A stretch of DNA of 64,000 nucleotides, from assembly GCA_010093705.1 (NCBI GenBank), contig MU006104.1:1-64000 (forward strand). The letters run 5' to 3'. Positions 23,940 through 34,766 of the stretch are shown here, in pieces (the stretch's first letter is position 1; every line of letters starts with the position of its first letter). The notes under the pieces were generated by a model. That model saw nothing but the letters and a program-made list of their open reading frames with translations, had not been told where the DNA came from and made no database searches. Made by a program: the position numbers and the translations under genes. The stretch comes from Patellaria atrata CBS 101060 (Eukaryota; Ascomycota; Dothideomycetes; Patellariales; Patellariaceae).

Positions 23940-23964
23940 CTGGCGACTCGCTTATAACCTACGT
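23940..23964 (-). repeat. Right terminal inverted repeat of the pogo-like element
   Basis: 25-base perfect partner of the left arm. Internally it is followed by 17 extra bases (about 23923-23939) bounded by CGCCAG repeats, then by a second block matching the left arm. Confidence 0.9.
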
Positions 23965-26441
23965 TACGAGTTTTTAGAAAGTTCAGTTTTCCCTCTTCAT
24001 AGGCGAACAAATCTAGAAATGGAAGTCACAATAACGCACGGACCATGATAAAATCTTGGCATATGAAAGGTCTACTCGTACGTGCCTCTCCCACAAAGGT
24101 GCAGTTCTTACTATGAATCCTGGTATCTTGCACAATATGTAGAGTATAGTAAAGACGTAGTGTAACTGCAATACGAAGTATGATAGCGTCCCTCGGGCGT
24201 AATCTCTTTGACTTGATTTCAACCAAACTCTCATTCTGTATCTCTTCTATTATCTTGACTCTCCTAGGTACTGTGTCGCTTCTAATCATGACTTCAATTC
24301 AATTTTGCACAAGTCAGTCATTTGTACCATAAGGCAGTCGTATTGTATAGTACAGTCATATCGTACAGTATAGTCATATTGTATAGGAGAAAAGAAACCC
24401 GTACCAACAGTCAATGCGTACTTTATATCAGTCATTTCGTGCGATGATCCATCCGTCGTGTTCCAGTCGGGTTATGGAAGTAGTTCAGTTTATGAGGACT
24501 TGCTACTAATGTCTACATACCTATCACTTTGTAAGGGGCAATCTTGTGCAAGTCGAGCATATCCAGTAAGCCCGAGATGCCATGACAGGGGACAGAATTG
24601 ACATAGACACTGATATAGAATGCGACATGTTTTGTGCCCAGAGCAACGATAGAGGTGTGGGCTCTTTCAGGACTCTGGGTATGTGTTGTGCGAGGTCGAT
24701 CTTTTTAGGTATTATGATGATGGAAGGAGAACTGAGGTCCTTGGTTTATCGAACGGTCTGATAGTTGAGTTTGAATTTTGGCATATCGGTGGCTTCTGCT
24801 GAGGGGTATCTTTTGAGATGATCTTCAGGTACGCGTCACGTGTTTCAAATGCGGTACTGGGGACAGACTCCCTTTAACTACAAGCTCTTCTGTTTTGTTA
24901 GTGCTATCCGAGCTCTCTTATTCCTTTATTGGTTATAAAGGGTTGGACTTTAGGTTCCCTGTTGCAATTGAGTGTACCCTACAACAGGTTTCACCTGTGA
25001 ATATACAATCGATCTGTGGAATTGGGGAGAGTCACTCCCAACAAGGGAAGAAATAATACCGTAGTATACACTATACAAATTCTCCTATAGTGGCGCAGAA
25101 CCTTGAACTGCCAGTCTCACCATGATGGTCTCGTACTCGAGCGAATGGATTACCGATCGCCCCTCTACTTTTCTCAGTTCATCATCTCGATTAAGTAGGA
25201 GATACAGACTTACAGTCAATAGTCGATAAGCAAAGGATGATGCTTGGTATAATAACTGGTAGCTCTATGAAGAGGCTGCTCCAGCGGCTAGTTGAGAATT
25301 TATTATAGATCGGTGTATAGGTGGTGACGTTGATAAGTGACCTTTTACGCCCACACTATTTTGAGGATGCGTCCTACTTGGGATGACTAGAACCAAAACA
25401 CGAAAGCACGGGTAACGGGAGAGCGCATAGCAGGGCTAAGATAGGCCGCTGGTCCTTGGAACTTGCGCATTCGTCGTCAGCCCCAAGGAAGCCATTCTTC
25501 ATGATTCTTGGCCGATGAAAAGGTTCATAAGAAAGCAAGTGAGATCTTTTGATGCTAAGTTCCAGGTTTGCGGCGAGATGAGTGTTGAGTGTTGCATATT
25601 GCGTAGTTGATATATGTAACCATCTCTTGCGCCTGTCTTGACCTGTCACACCTTCTCATACCTCTTCTCCTTTCCCCATCGCTTTCGATACGTTGCAGCA
25701 GGGCCAAGCTTGAAACATCAAACATTTATCGGAGAAAGAATTGGAGAACGAGGGTTAGACTCTTACGCCAAGGGCTAATCCTCAAGCATCTTTGCGGAAC
25801 TTGCGGTCTAGGATCACCATTCGCTTGAATCGTTCGTCATCAACCGAAGGTCCCTGGCGGCAGCACGGCAAAGACGACGGTCACGACCTCACGGTCCCCG
25901 ATACGCGGTCATTTTGTAAAAGGGAATGCGGGAGACGATCATCACACTCCAAGAATAACTACTGCACTGTGGCCCTTCATTGTTGATATTCTCTCCTTGA
26001 ATATTATTATTCGAAACCTCTTTCATACTCCAGCATCCAGTCCCTCGTTTTTGCTCATTCCATTTCCGTCTCGACATTTTTCTCAACACCTGCCCGGCCT
26101 TATAGCGGGCGCCACATTACGCACAACTGCAATCCGCCTCTTTCCGGGCTACGACGCATAGCAACAAGCGACATCGAATTCAATAATCGGAAGTCGCGAA
26201 GAGTTTAACTATTCGATATCACTTTTACCAATCTTGTCGAGAGAGGAACCTGGAATTATCCGGTCTTCTTGCTCATATTAAGATTAAGCTTGAGCGTTAT
26301 TGCTCACACCAGCCGGACGCAGCTTCCTTAGGTTTCGTTTCCCCGAAGATTATTCGCAAGGAAGGCTCGGTGTGGACACGCCATCTTCTTGTACATATTA
26401 ATATCTCACCCTATTCGATAGAGGTACCTACCTTATTCGAT
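23965..26441. other. Gene-poor region, 2.5 kb
   Basis: No frame over 92 codons and no recognisable protein. It holds an 18-bp triplicate repeat at 24335-24388. The final 800 bases are presumably the promoter and leader of the Caf120-like gene. Confidence 0.45.
24335..24388 (+). repeat. Three tandem 18-bp units
   Basis: Units CAGTCGTATTGTATAGTA, CAGTCATATCGTACAGTA and TAGTCATATTGTATAGGA run head to tail. Confidence 0.8.
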
Positions 26442-29400
26442 ATGCCTCGCAATCGGGGTAAGTACTACCTTACAAAGATCCTCCCGCATCTGCACCTGCG
26501 TCTTACCACTGTTCTGGGCCTTCTGGCACCACACTTGTATCAGTACCTTAGTCCCTTCTTCAGCCTCGCATCATAGGTACTAATCTTTGCTCTTGTAACC
26601 CTTTAGTCCTCTCGTTTATCTCCACTTGGGGTACTGGCTCACCTGTCGAACTTCCTCCTTCACCTACAACGGCTCAGCCTCAAGGGCACCGTCAATCCGA
26701 AAAGCAACAGTCCACGCACGCGTTCGCTACCCCAATAACTCCCTCTGGCTCTACTATCAACCTCGAAAGCCTTGCTCGAGCTTCACCACCTATTACTGCA
26801 CAGCATCAGAGGTCAGATTCGCGCCCACCCTCAAGGCCTCTCTCAATGTTACAAACCTACCAACCCCCAATAATGGATGTCGCTCAGGATACGCTCCCTG
26901 AGTTGATGCCTATCTTTACCTACTTGAACAGTCATTCCAATAAACTGTACCAGGAGGGATACTTTCTGAAATTGCATGATCTCGATACCCGTAGGTAGTC
27001 CGAAGGTCAACTCGTGAAAATGTGTGCTTATTTAGTTAGGCGGACGACCCAGTCCAGACAGGACATGGACGGAATGCTTTGCACAATTGGTGGGCACAGT
27101 GTTGTCATTGTGGGATGCAAGCGCACTAGACGTCGCCGGGGAAGACGGAGAAGTGGTTCCTACATTCATCAATTTGGCAGATGCGTCAATCAAGATGGTT
27201 AGTCCTGACGCTTTCCCTACATATACAGAATCTTAACAGTAATTCAGATTGAATCCTTACCAATGAACGATGCGGGTGGACATAGTTTGCAGAACGTACT
27301 AAGCGTATCCACCGCGGCTAACAACCGTTACCTATTCCACTTTAACTCCCTCAATTCACTCACTCAATGGACAGCAGGTATACGACTGGCCATGTATGAG
27401 CATTCTACACTCCAGGAAGCATATACTGGCTCGCTCATTGCAGGCAAGGGCAAGTCACTAAATAATATCAAGACTATCATGGAGAGGACACGGTTCAAAT
27501 ATGAGGACTGGTGCCGTGTTCGTTTTGGAGCCGGAACACCATGGAGACGATGTTGGTGCGTCATTTCACCTCCCGACGAGAAAGAATATCAGAAGCTCCA
27601 GAAGACACTCAAAAAACGGCCGGTGTATGACCGATCTCCACTCATTCTAAAGGGTGATATGAAATTCTATGAAACGAGGAAGATCACGAAGAAAACAAGG
27701 CCCATCGCTACAATTTCGGATGCTTATTCTGCCTATGCGATATACCCCCAGTCAAAACCACTTATCGACCAATCTACCCTGGTTAAAGTTGAAGCAAGGA
27801 TTACCATCCACTCCTCTCCTGAATCTAGCACTGAAGGCTTTGTCTTCGTAATGCCAGAAAGTCACGCCGCAGTGACCGGCTTTGAGATCATGCTGCGGTT
27901 CCTATTCCCTGTATGGGATGTGTTCAACCTTTACGGTCGACCAAATAGGCTGATTGCAGAGGTCTTGGACACCCGAAGTCTGATGTTTGCTATGCCGAGA
28001 GAGCGGAGATATGGATACCTTGACGTCCTCGATGTTGCCAGTCTAATCCACTCGGATGGTGCAAGAACCTGGACCGAGAGAGAATGGAGAAAGGCAATGA
28101 AAGACCTCACAGCTAAACGTATGCTCGCAGCTCCTTCTAGAAATGGAAGTAGAAACGCGAGCCGCCGTAATACCATGAGCAGAACTAGCCTTCCTCCTTC
28201 TCGTGGTACTATGGTAAGAATTCACGAGTCTGAATCTGCAAGGTCGCAACCCTCCTCTCGACGGACATCTCCAGTTCGACAACCTGATATGCATAGCCCG
28301 CGTCGTGTTGATTCTGCGCCTCCTAATGTAATGGGTCATCCACTCCCAAAGCATCGCAGATCAGTATCTGAAGCGAACGGTTACAAGCTGTATCAAGCTG
28401 AAACACCGTCTAGACTCGCATATGGTGAGTCTACGGATGATTTTTCGAATGAGCCACCACCTCCTCCAGCACATGGTATTCCCTACGCAGGAAATGGATA
28501 TACTTCGAGTCCAGTTCGTGGAAGTTTCGACGTTGGCTCAGATAACGAGCGCATCACTCCAGAAGGCGAGCTGAGATCTCCACCGCCTATGCCACAAGTA
28601 GGAGCGGCAGCGGCATCAGCTCCTATGGTGGCTCCTGTTATATCGCCTCCTGCTTTCCAACATGCCCCTAGTCAACGACCACCTAATCAACCTTACCAAG
28701 CTCCAGAGCTGCGACGTGCTAATTCTCAGATGGATGCCGCCACCTTGAAACAACTCGCAGATGCCACCCATGCTCAGGTTCCCCCTAATATCGCAATCGC
28801 AGGTGCCGCTGCCGCCGCAGCTTGGAGGGCTAGCCCAGATGGCATGAGAAGCAATGGAGAGTATGATAGACAGTGGGAGGAAAGAGGACAGAGAGGAGTA
28901 ATTAATGACACAAATGACGCCACTGCGAGGGGCATGCATGCTGACGATTTTGCTTATCAACAAGGCATGGTAAATCCTCGATATGGGCACTCCCAGACTC
29001 GACAGTCCCAATCACGATTACCGACCATCCCCGCATCTCCCTATGTCAACCAATCCGAATATTCCCCTAACCGTCCCTCATTTCAGCCCTCCGCTGCACC
29101 TCTTTTTGAAGCATCTCAGCATCCACCACCCATCATAGCCGCGACGTCATTCAACACTCCTCCAACTTCTCCTATGCGAAAAGATCAGCGCAATCATCCA
29201 TCCCCAACTTTTAGTGTTCACCGTAAGCCCCTTCCTCCACGTATGTCTGTTGATTCTGTTTCCAATCCGAGTCTTGGTAGTCTACCGTATGTAGACCCAG
29301 ATGAACTTGATAAGTTGCCTCGTCATTCTCTTAAGAAAGCTCCGAGTCAGTCCAGCAGCGTTTATGATGATGAAAGTGTTGCGACACCAGATTATGCCAG

Positions 29401-30416
29401 TACGAAAAGTTCTGGAACGAAGAAATCAGTTGAAAGACCGCGCGCAGGTGTCTTGAAAACCGTAGGGATATCAGAACCTCAGCTTCCACCGGATGTGGTA
29501 GTCGGTGATGCTACCTATGGAATTAAGCCAGCCCAAGAAGTCTCACCTGATTTGCCTACTGTCGATTTTGGGCCTACCTATTCCTTGGCACCTGATCGGC
29601 CTCGTCCAAGTACCAGTGGTACCATCACACAGACTTCTCATGATAATAGGCACTCTTACGTTGCGCACGAACGGAGAAATTCTAGAAATAGTGAACGTGG
29701 CTCTCCTCGTCCAAACACACCTGGTACACCCGGCCGTGAAGAGCGTCGTTCTATGCTATGGCAACCTGGTCTTGCTATGACCTCTAATATAGCTATAAAT
29801 AGACGTTCATTCAATGCCGAGGAATGGGTGCAGCAACGCGCTGCCGCTGCTTCACAACCGCGTCTATCACCAACACCTAACCACCTTCGTAACATGTCTC
29901 AAGGGAATCCTATTTCTCGTACACCTTCAGGCGACTGGTCCCATTCCCGTAGTCCGAGTCGCACACCACCCAGCAGACCGCACTCCCGTGGCGCATCTCA
30001 AGTTCTTTTACAGCACTCTCCAGGCCTAGTTGAAAATCATAGTCCGAAACTAAGCGCACGGGAGCAGGAATACGTCTCCCGAGTCACCGGTTCTCCTCTC
30101 ATCCAACTCGAGCACGACGCAAAGAACACCCCCCAACGTCCCAAATCCGCCGGTTTGATCGGTGCCCTCGAACAACGTCAACACGAGAAAGAGCAAGCGA
30201 TGAGAGGCAGTCGTACCTCGGTCGTACAAGACGCCATCCAACGCCAGCAACAACAAATGCAGATGGAGCAGCTCCAAGCTCGAGCTCACGCGATGAGGTA
30301 TCAGCAGCAGCAGAACTATGTTCTCGCGCCGGGCGTCTCGCCGTATGGAATGCCGAATCCGTATGCTGCGCAGCAGGGGAGCTATTTCCCGAATCCGGCG
30401 TTACAACAGCAGCAGC

Positions 30417-30450
<34 letters not shown>

Positions 30451-30598
30451 GATCGCCATGATGCAACAGCAGCAGCAGGAGCATCAACATGGGAGGGCAC
30501 AGAGTCAACCGGGACTTTGGCAGCAGCAGGCTGGTGAGGCGCCGAGGCAAGCGTACGGCGCGAGTTATTTTGCGAATCAGGGACAGAGTCGGGAGTGA
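26442..30598 (+). CDS. PH-domain protein, Caf120/Skg3 family
   Basis: Exons: 26442-26457, 26607-26990, 27040-27197, 27248-30598; 1302 residues. Exon 1 encodes only MPRNR plus one base, but ends in a strong donor (G|GTAAGT) and joins in phase to exon 2, so the start is probable rather than proven. The PH region begins near residue 115 (NSHSNKLYQEGYFLKLHDLDTRGRPSPDRTWTECFAQLVGTVL). A second conserved block follows (NNRYLFHFNSLNSLTQWTAGIRLAMYEHSTLQEAYTGSLIAGKGKSLNNIKTIMERTRFKYEDWCRVRFG and TLVKVEARITIHSSPES). The last 800 residues are disordered, rich in Ser, Pro and Arg, with a 16-residue polyglutamine. In yeast Caf120 associates with CCR4-NOT and Skg3 with the bud neck; the filamentous role is inferred. 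Confidence 0.9.
30404..30451 (+). repeat. Polyglutamine-coding CAA/CAG repeat
   Basis: Sixteen consecutive Gln codons, mostly CAA in the middle and CAG at the edges, in the C-terminus of the Caf120-like protein. A second run of five lies at about 30464-30478. Confidence 0.95.
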
Positions 30599-31371
30599 TG
30601 GGCTAGTGAGACTAGATTCGATGAGCGTCAGGCTCTTCGTAATCACCTCTTGACGTTAGACTCCCGAGGCATTATCTCGTAATTTGAGTTTTTTTTTTTT
30701 CCTTTTTCTGCTTGATAGAGGGATATGTGCATTTCCGGCGTTTTATGAGGTTTCATTGAGGTTGGGAAGGATGCATAGTTTATTTGTATTATAGGAATAG
30801 GAATATGAATGTTTAATGGTCTATGAACCCCTTCTTAAGCTACCTTGTGCGATTCACGATGAGTGAAAAGTGGGAAAATCGATATCGTCTGGTAGAGTGG
30901 GGAGACGCTGATACTGTACTGGACTGTACAATAGCCATTGCGGATACGCCAAGATGGAAACCTTATCTATTGTGCACGACGGGAAGACTCGTCATCTAGA
31001 ACGGCGGGGAGAAACGAAGACATTCTGCGAATGCAAAAACATAACATGCAAGAAGCGATATAAGTAACCCGTTCCTCGGGTGTCCGAGAGACGGAAGATA
31101 TGCAGAAGAGGTATAACGAAGCCTTCAGTTCAACGGACAACAAAGGACCGATGCAAAACGGGGGGAAGAAAAAAAAAAGAAAAAGAAAAAACGGTATAAG
31201 TGCTCAAAAGCACAGAAGAGAAGAGGAAAAGAAGTAGGAGGGAAGAAGCAAGACGCCGACTGAATGCGTAAAGACAAAACCCCATAAATGCTACCATATA
31301 TCCGACTTTGAACAAAGAGCAAAAAGGACCCATCCAAGAAAAACGTGCAGAGGTGTAAGAAGGGGGGATTA
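30599..31371. other. Convergent intergenic region
   Basis: Holds the 3' ends of the Caf120-like and SDR genes. ACAATAG (30928) and CTATTGT (30967) occur here. 31166-31192 is an almost pure A tract. No gene seen. Confidence 0.45.
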
Positions 31372-32854
31372 TCAGGGCCACCATCCGACGCGCTTATAAC
31401 TCTCTATTATATCCTCGATCTCCTCTTTCGTCAGTGTGAGATGCTTATACCTATACACCACAATTAGCTCAAACCCTTCCTCCTTCTCTCCACACACCTC
31501 CTCCCAACTGCAGGATTGGACTCACTTGAACCCAGTCTCACGCTCGAATAACCCCCCGTCCAGACTCAAATCCGTATCCTTCAACAGCTCCTTCTCCAGA
31601 AACGGACTCAGGGGCGTCGCCGCCGATATGCCCGCCGCTTGGTTAAGCTCGGCCCAGGGGTCCAAGGTCTCGTCGTTGACGTCGTCGACGACGTGGTCGA
31701 GGTTCATGCGCGCGAAGGTCGAGATCAGGGTTCCCTGGAAGCCCGTGGGGATGTTGAAGGTGGCGTGGATGAGATCGGCCATTGTGCCTTGGGCTGATAT
31801 GCGGGTCGTTGGTTAGTCACGTGCTGTGTGTGTCTAAATAGGAGGTGTATCATTTCTGAGGGGCAGGGAAGGATGGGAACGCACAAGTATTCCCATGATC
31901 GACTATATTGAAAACGGGCGTCTGCTTCCTCGGTCCGACTTTCCTGTACCACTCCGCCGCCGTCCACAGCGCGCTGGCCACGTCCTCCACGTGCACGGTG
32001 TTAGTCCGCAAATCGCGGTCCCAGAGCCACTTCATCTCTTCGCCGAGGCTCTGGTACACGCGCGCCATGCACAGCGCCGTGGCGACGTACTTCCGCGTAT
32101 ACGGGCCATACACGTGCGCCATCCTCAGCACGACGAGGTTGAGCCCCTCCATTTTGCCCAGGTCCTCCTCGGCCTGGAGTTTCCACTTCGCGAGCTTCAT
32201 CCACGGCTTCAGCTTGTCGGTTTCCCGCCGCGGCTGGCTGTCCGGCTTGTACACCATACCGGTGCTGCATTCGACGAAGGCTTTGACCCCGCGGCGGGCG
32301 GCTTCGGCGCCGACGGCGAGGGAGAGCGCGTGCGAGCGCGCTTTGTAGACTTCGTCTTCTTGCGAGTAGCGCGTTTCGCCGCCGCAGTTGAAGACGTAGT
32401 CGAATTCTCTGCCCGACGCGCGGTCGAAGATGCGGGAGAGGGATTCTGCTCTGAGGTTCAGTATGAAGACGGCATGCGTGTGTGAATCGGGCTTTGGAGA
32501 AGAGGCATACGCTGTCTAGAGGCATCGGCCTGCATGAACTTGTCCTTCGAGCATGCCTCCGCGAACTCTGGCGCCAGCCATGCCAGGTCCGGTAGTTGCT
32601 TGTCTACCAACCTCACCTCGGACGCGAGACTGTTCTGGTGGATGTGGAGGGCGAGGAAGCGACCGACGTAGCCTACGGTATGGCGAATGGGTTTGCGTCA
32701 GTATGGATTTTTGGCGGGATATGGGAGTCCGTTTTAGGTTCTTCCTTAGGGCTCGGGACTCAGGTAGGGCTTTGGACTTACCCAGACCTCCAATTACCAG
32801 TACAGCCGGCTTCTCACTACCAGCCGACGCGGGGTCACCGGCAGTGTCGCCCAT
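31372..32854 (-). CDS. NAD-dependent epimerase/dehydratase family protein (extended SDR)
   Basis: Five exons: 32782-32854, 32511-32672, 31885-32445, 31526-31793, 31372-31450; 380 residues. The intron 2 acceptor could also be three bases earlier. A Rossmann motif GGLGYVG (residues 23-29) directly after PAVLVI defines the NAD(P) site. NCGGETRYSQEDEVYKARSHALSLAVGAEAA, VECSTGMVY, and LRMAHVYGPYTRKYVATAL are typical of extended SDRs. The usual catalytic Tyr of YxxxK appears replaced (KLAKWKLQAEE), with MVYKP as the only nearby tyrosine. The exon 3/4 junction reads NIVDHGNTSQGTMADLI and the C-terminus ESYKRVGWWP. Substrate unknown. Confidence 0.9.
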
Positions 32855-34766
32855 GCTCAATTAAGGCGGGAAGCGGCTTGGGGAAGTTGCAAGGACTCGG
32901 CTGTATGTAAGACCAAGGGTGTGTATAGTCTATTTGATCGTCTATCGTCTTTTCGTTGTCAAGGAGTTGAAAGTCGAGAAAGGGGACGGTAGCAGTATTT
33001 ATCGAAAAGATTCCTATATAAAAGTAATCTGTGAGGTTAATGTCATGTATGATGTGACGGGGTCGCGGGAAGGAGACTGTGCAGAGCGGAAAGGATCCCT
33101 TTAACCAGGACAAGGGGCGCAAAAGTGGGAAAAATCCAAAAGAATGGCAGGCTTTATATATAAAATAGGAAATTGAAATTCCCCGGCGTACGTTCTGGTG
33201 GCTTGCGATCATGGGTGTAGACCAAGAAAGCTTAAAAGGGGGAACTGACCAGTGCAGTTCCGGAGGTAACAATACCTTACAGATTGTATACAAGTACCTT
33301 ACTTTGCCCTGTATTTGTCTGTTGAACCCGCGGGGGGGGGAAGTGAGTACCTGGCTATGTAGGAATCCTTATTGGGTTGCAGACAAGGTTCCTTAAAGCC
33401 TCTATGTAATGGTGATAAGATTGTATGGGGACGTGCATGGCTTGGAAGAAATACAGCAACACTTGGTATTTGTACTGTACTTTTGTACTGTACTTTTGTA
33501 CTGTACTTTTGTACCATGACTCTCACCATCTTAGTGATGATCCCATCCCATCCCCTTCCTCACAAACATCGTCGTATTCAACTCCACCTAAAGCAACTCT
33601 CCCATCCAAAAAACGCCCCTGAACTCTCTACACCAAGTCCACAACCCCCTAATTGGTCTCCCCTCTTCACTTAACGGGCACAACTTCAGCGGGGAACGGG
33701 AGCGGCGTAAGAAGAAGGCAACAAGCCCCAGCTACCCAATCTGAACAACACCCAGATCACATGAGATCCATACCTGCCAAAATCCTTTCCCACCTTCCCC
33801 CTCGAACTCGTGGCGGAAAATTCGCAGTGACACCAATCCCATCTCCGTGGCTCACTTGCTCCCATACACCAGAAAGTTGTGGACACTCGTTGCACAAACG
33901 CTCTGCTTCTCATTTCCCCTTCGTCTGTTGCGGATCCTGAAGTATCAAGCATCTCTGTCTGCAAAGCCATTCATAACATTCAGACTTAGTAGTGCCGGTA
34001 GTACCATCCACCCCCCACCAAAACTCGCAGAACTTCAACGGGGGTAAAGATGAAAAAAAAAAAGCGCGGGATATTCCCGATTATGGGAAATGAGGCTTAC
34101 GACCCCTACACCTATGACCAGGCTACCACAACTCAACGGATTTCACTCGGACGGGTTTCTCCCAAGCGGCAAACCCTGCTCAGACACACCCATTCGGTAA
34201 TCCTCAAGTCCAGATAGTCCCAAAAGGGTCATAGAGAGCGTGACACAAGGCATAATCAAACATCTTTTGTTGCATATGACAAGGCAAGCAAGATCACCAA
34301 CGGATACTTGCAGAGAAACCGCCCCTCGCGAATCTCTTACGACATTGAAAGGACAGCCATGCAATAGTTGATCTATCCTAATGCTATATGCCAAGCTCGA
34401 GCCACCGCTGCGAACTGTATGCAATCCCTGGGGGGCTAATGGACCGTCCCGCCTGCAAGCCGACCACTTGAGCAGAAGCTTAGACCTAGTTTGGACCTGG
34501 TTTGGATCTAGTTTGGACTGCAGAAGAAATCTCTAGAGAGTTAACATGTGTCATTTCCAAACTTGACCTAACCGCCCAGTTCAAGACCATCTTTCCCCTC
34601 ACCGCTAACTGCCATGGAACACAGCAAAGCCCAGGAATTAAAACGCCCCGGGCAAAACATATGCACAAGAATGTTTTGGGTGAAGGGTTGAGAAATCGGA
34701 TGTAGACGCAGAGATGCATTTGAAGTGGTATATCGGACGTCGTAGATGATCAATGAGGTAAGCTGC
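32855..34766. other. Intergenic, 1.9 kb
   Basis: No supported gene. It contains the SDR promoter, a 13-bp tandem repeat (33468-33515), a G tract at 33332-33339 and a short A tract at 34053-34062. Confidence 0.45.
33468..33515 (+). repeat. Tandem 13-bp repeat TTTTGTACTGTAC
   Basis: Three full units and one partial. Each contains GTACTGTAC, itself two overlapping GTAC half-sites. Confidence 0.9.

Larger units (their letters stand above)
22518..23964 (+). mobile_element. Decayed pogo/Fot1-type DNA transposon (Tc1/mariner superfamily)
   Basis: It is bounded by terminal inverted repeats starting ACGTAGGTTATAAG and flanked by TA on both sides (22516-22517 and 23965-23966), the target site of this superfamily. 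Transposase pieces are clear: an HTH/CENP-B-like region (YNVPRSTLRDR, about 22700), WPRNFVKW and KTRFNRPYDRQRALCEDP (about 22915-23000), then a DDE_1 catalytic domain with YNFDEAGFLMG (about 23077), LILDGHESHH (about 23417) and LLQPLDVGCFSPLK (about 23518), supplying the three acidic residues. The reading frame is broken by TAG at 22659-22661, a frame change near 22905-22915, and TGA at 23330-23332 in place of an expected Trp. An N gap hides the C-terminus. Not autonomous. Confidence 0.92.

Noticed and set aside
25081-25200. tRNA-like run with paired segments
   Set aside because: No proper A and B boxes or cloverleaf could be drawn; no tRNA gene was found anywhere in the window.
31895-32485. 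196-codon plus-strand frame
   Set aside because: Antisense shadow of the GC-rich SDR exon 3, which carries clear family motifs on the other strand.
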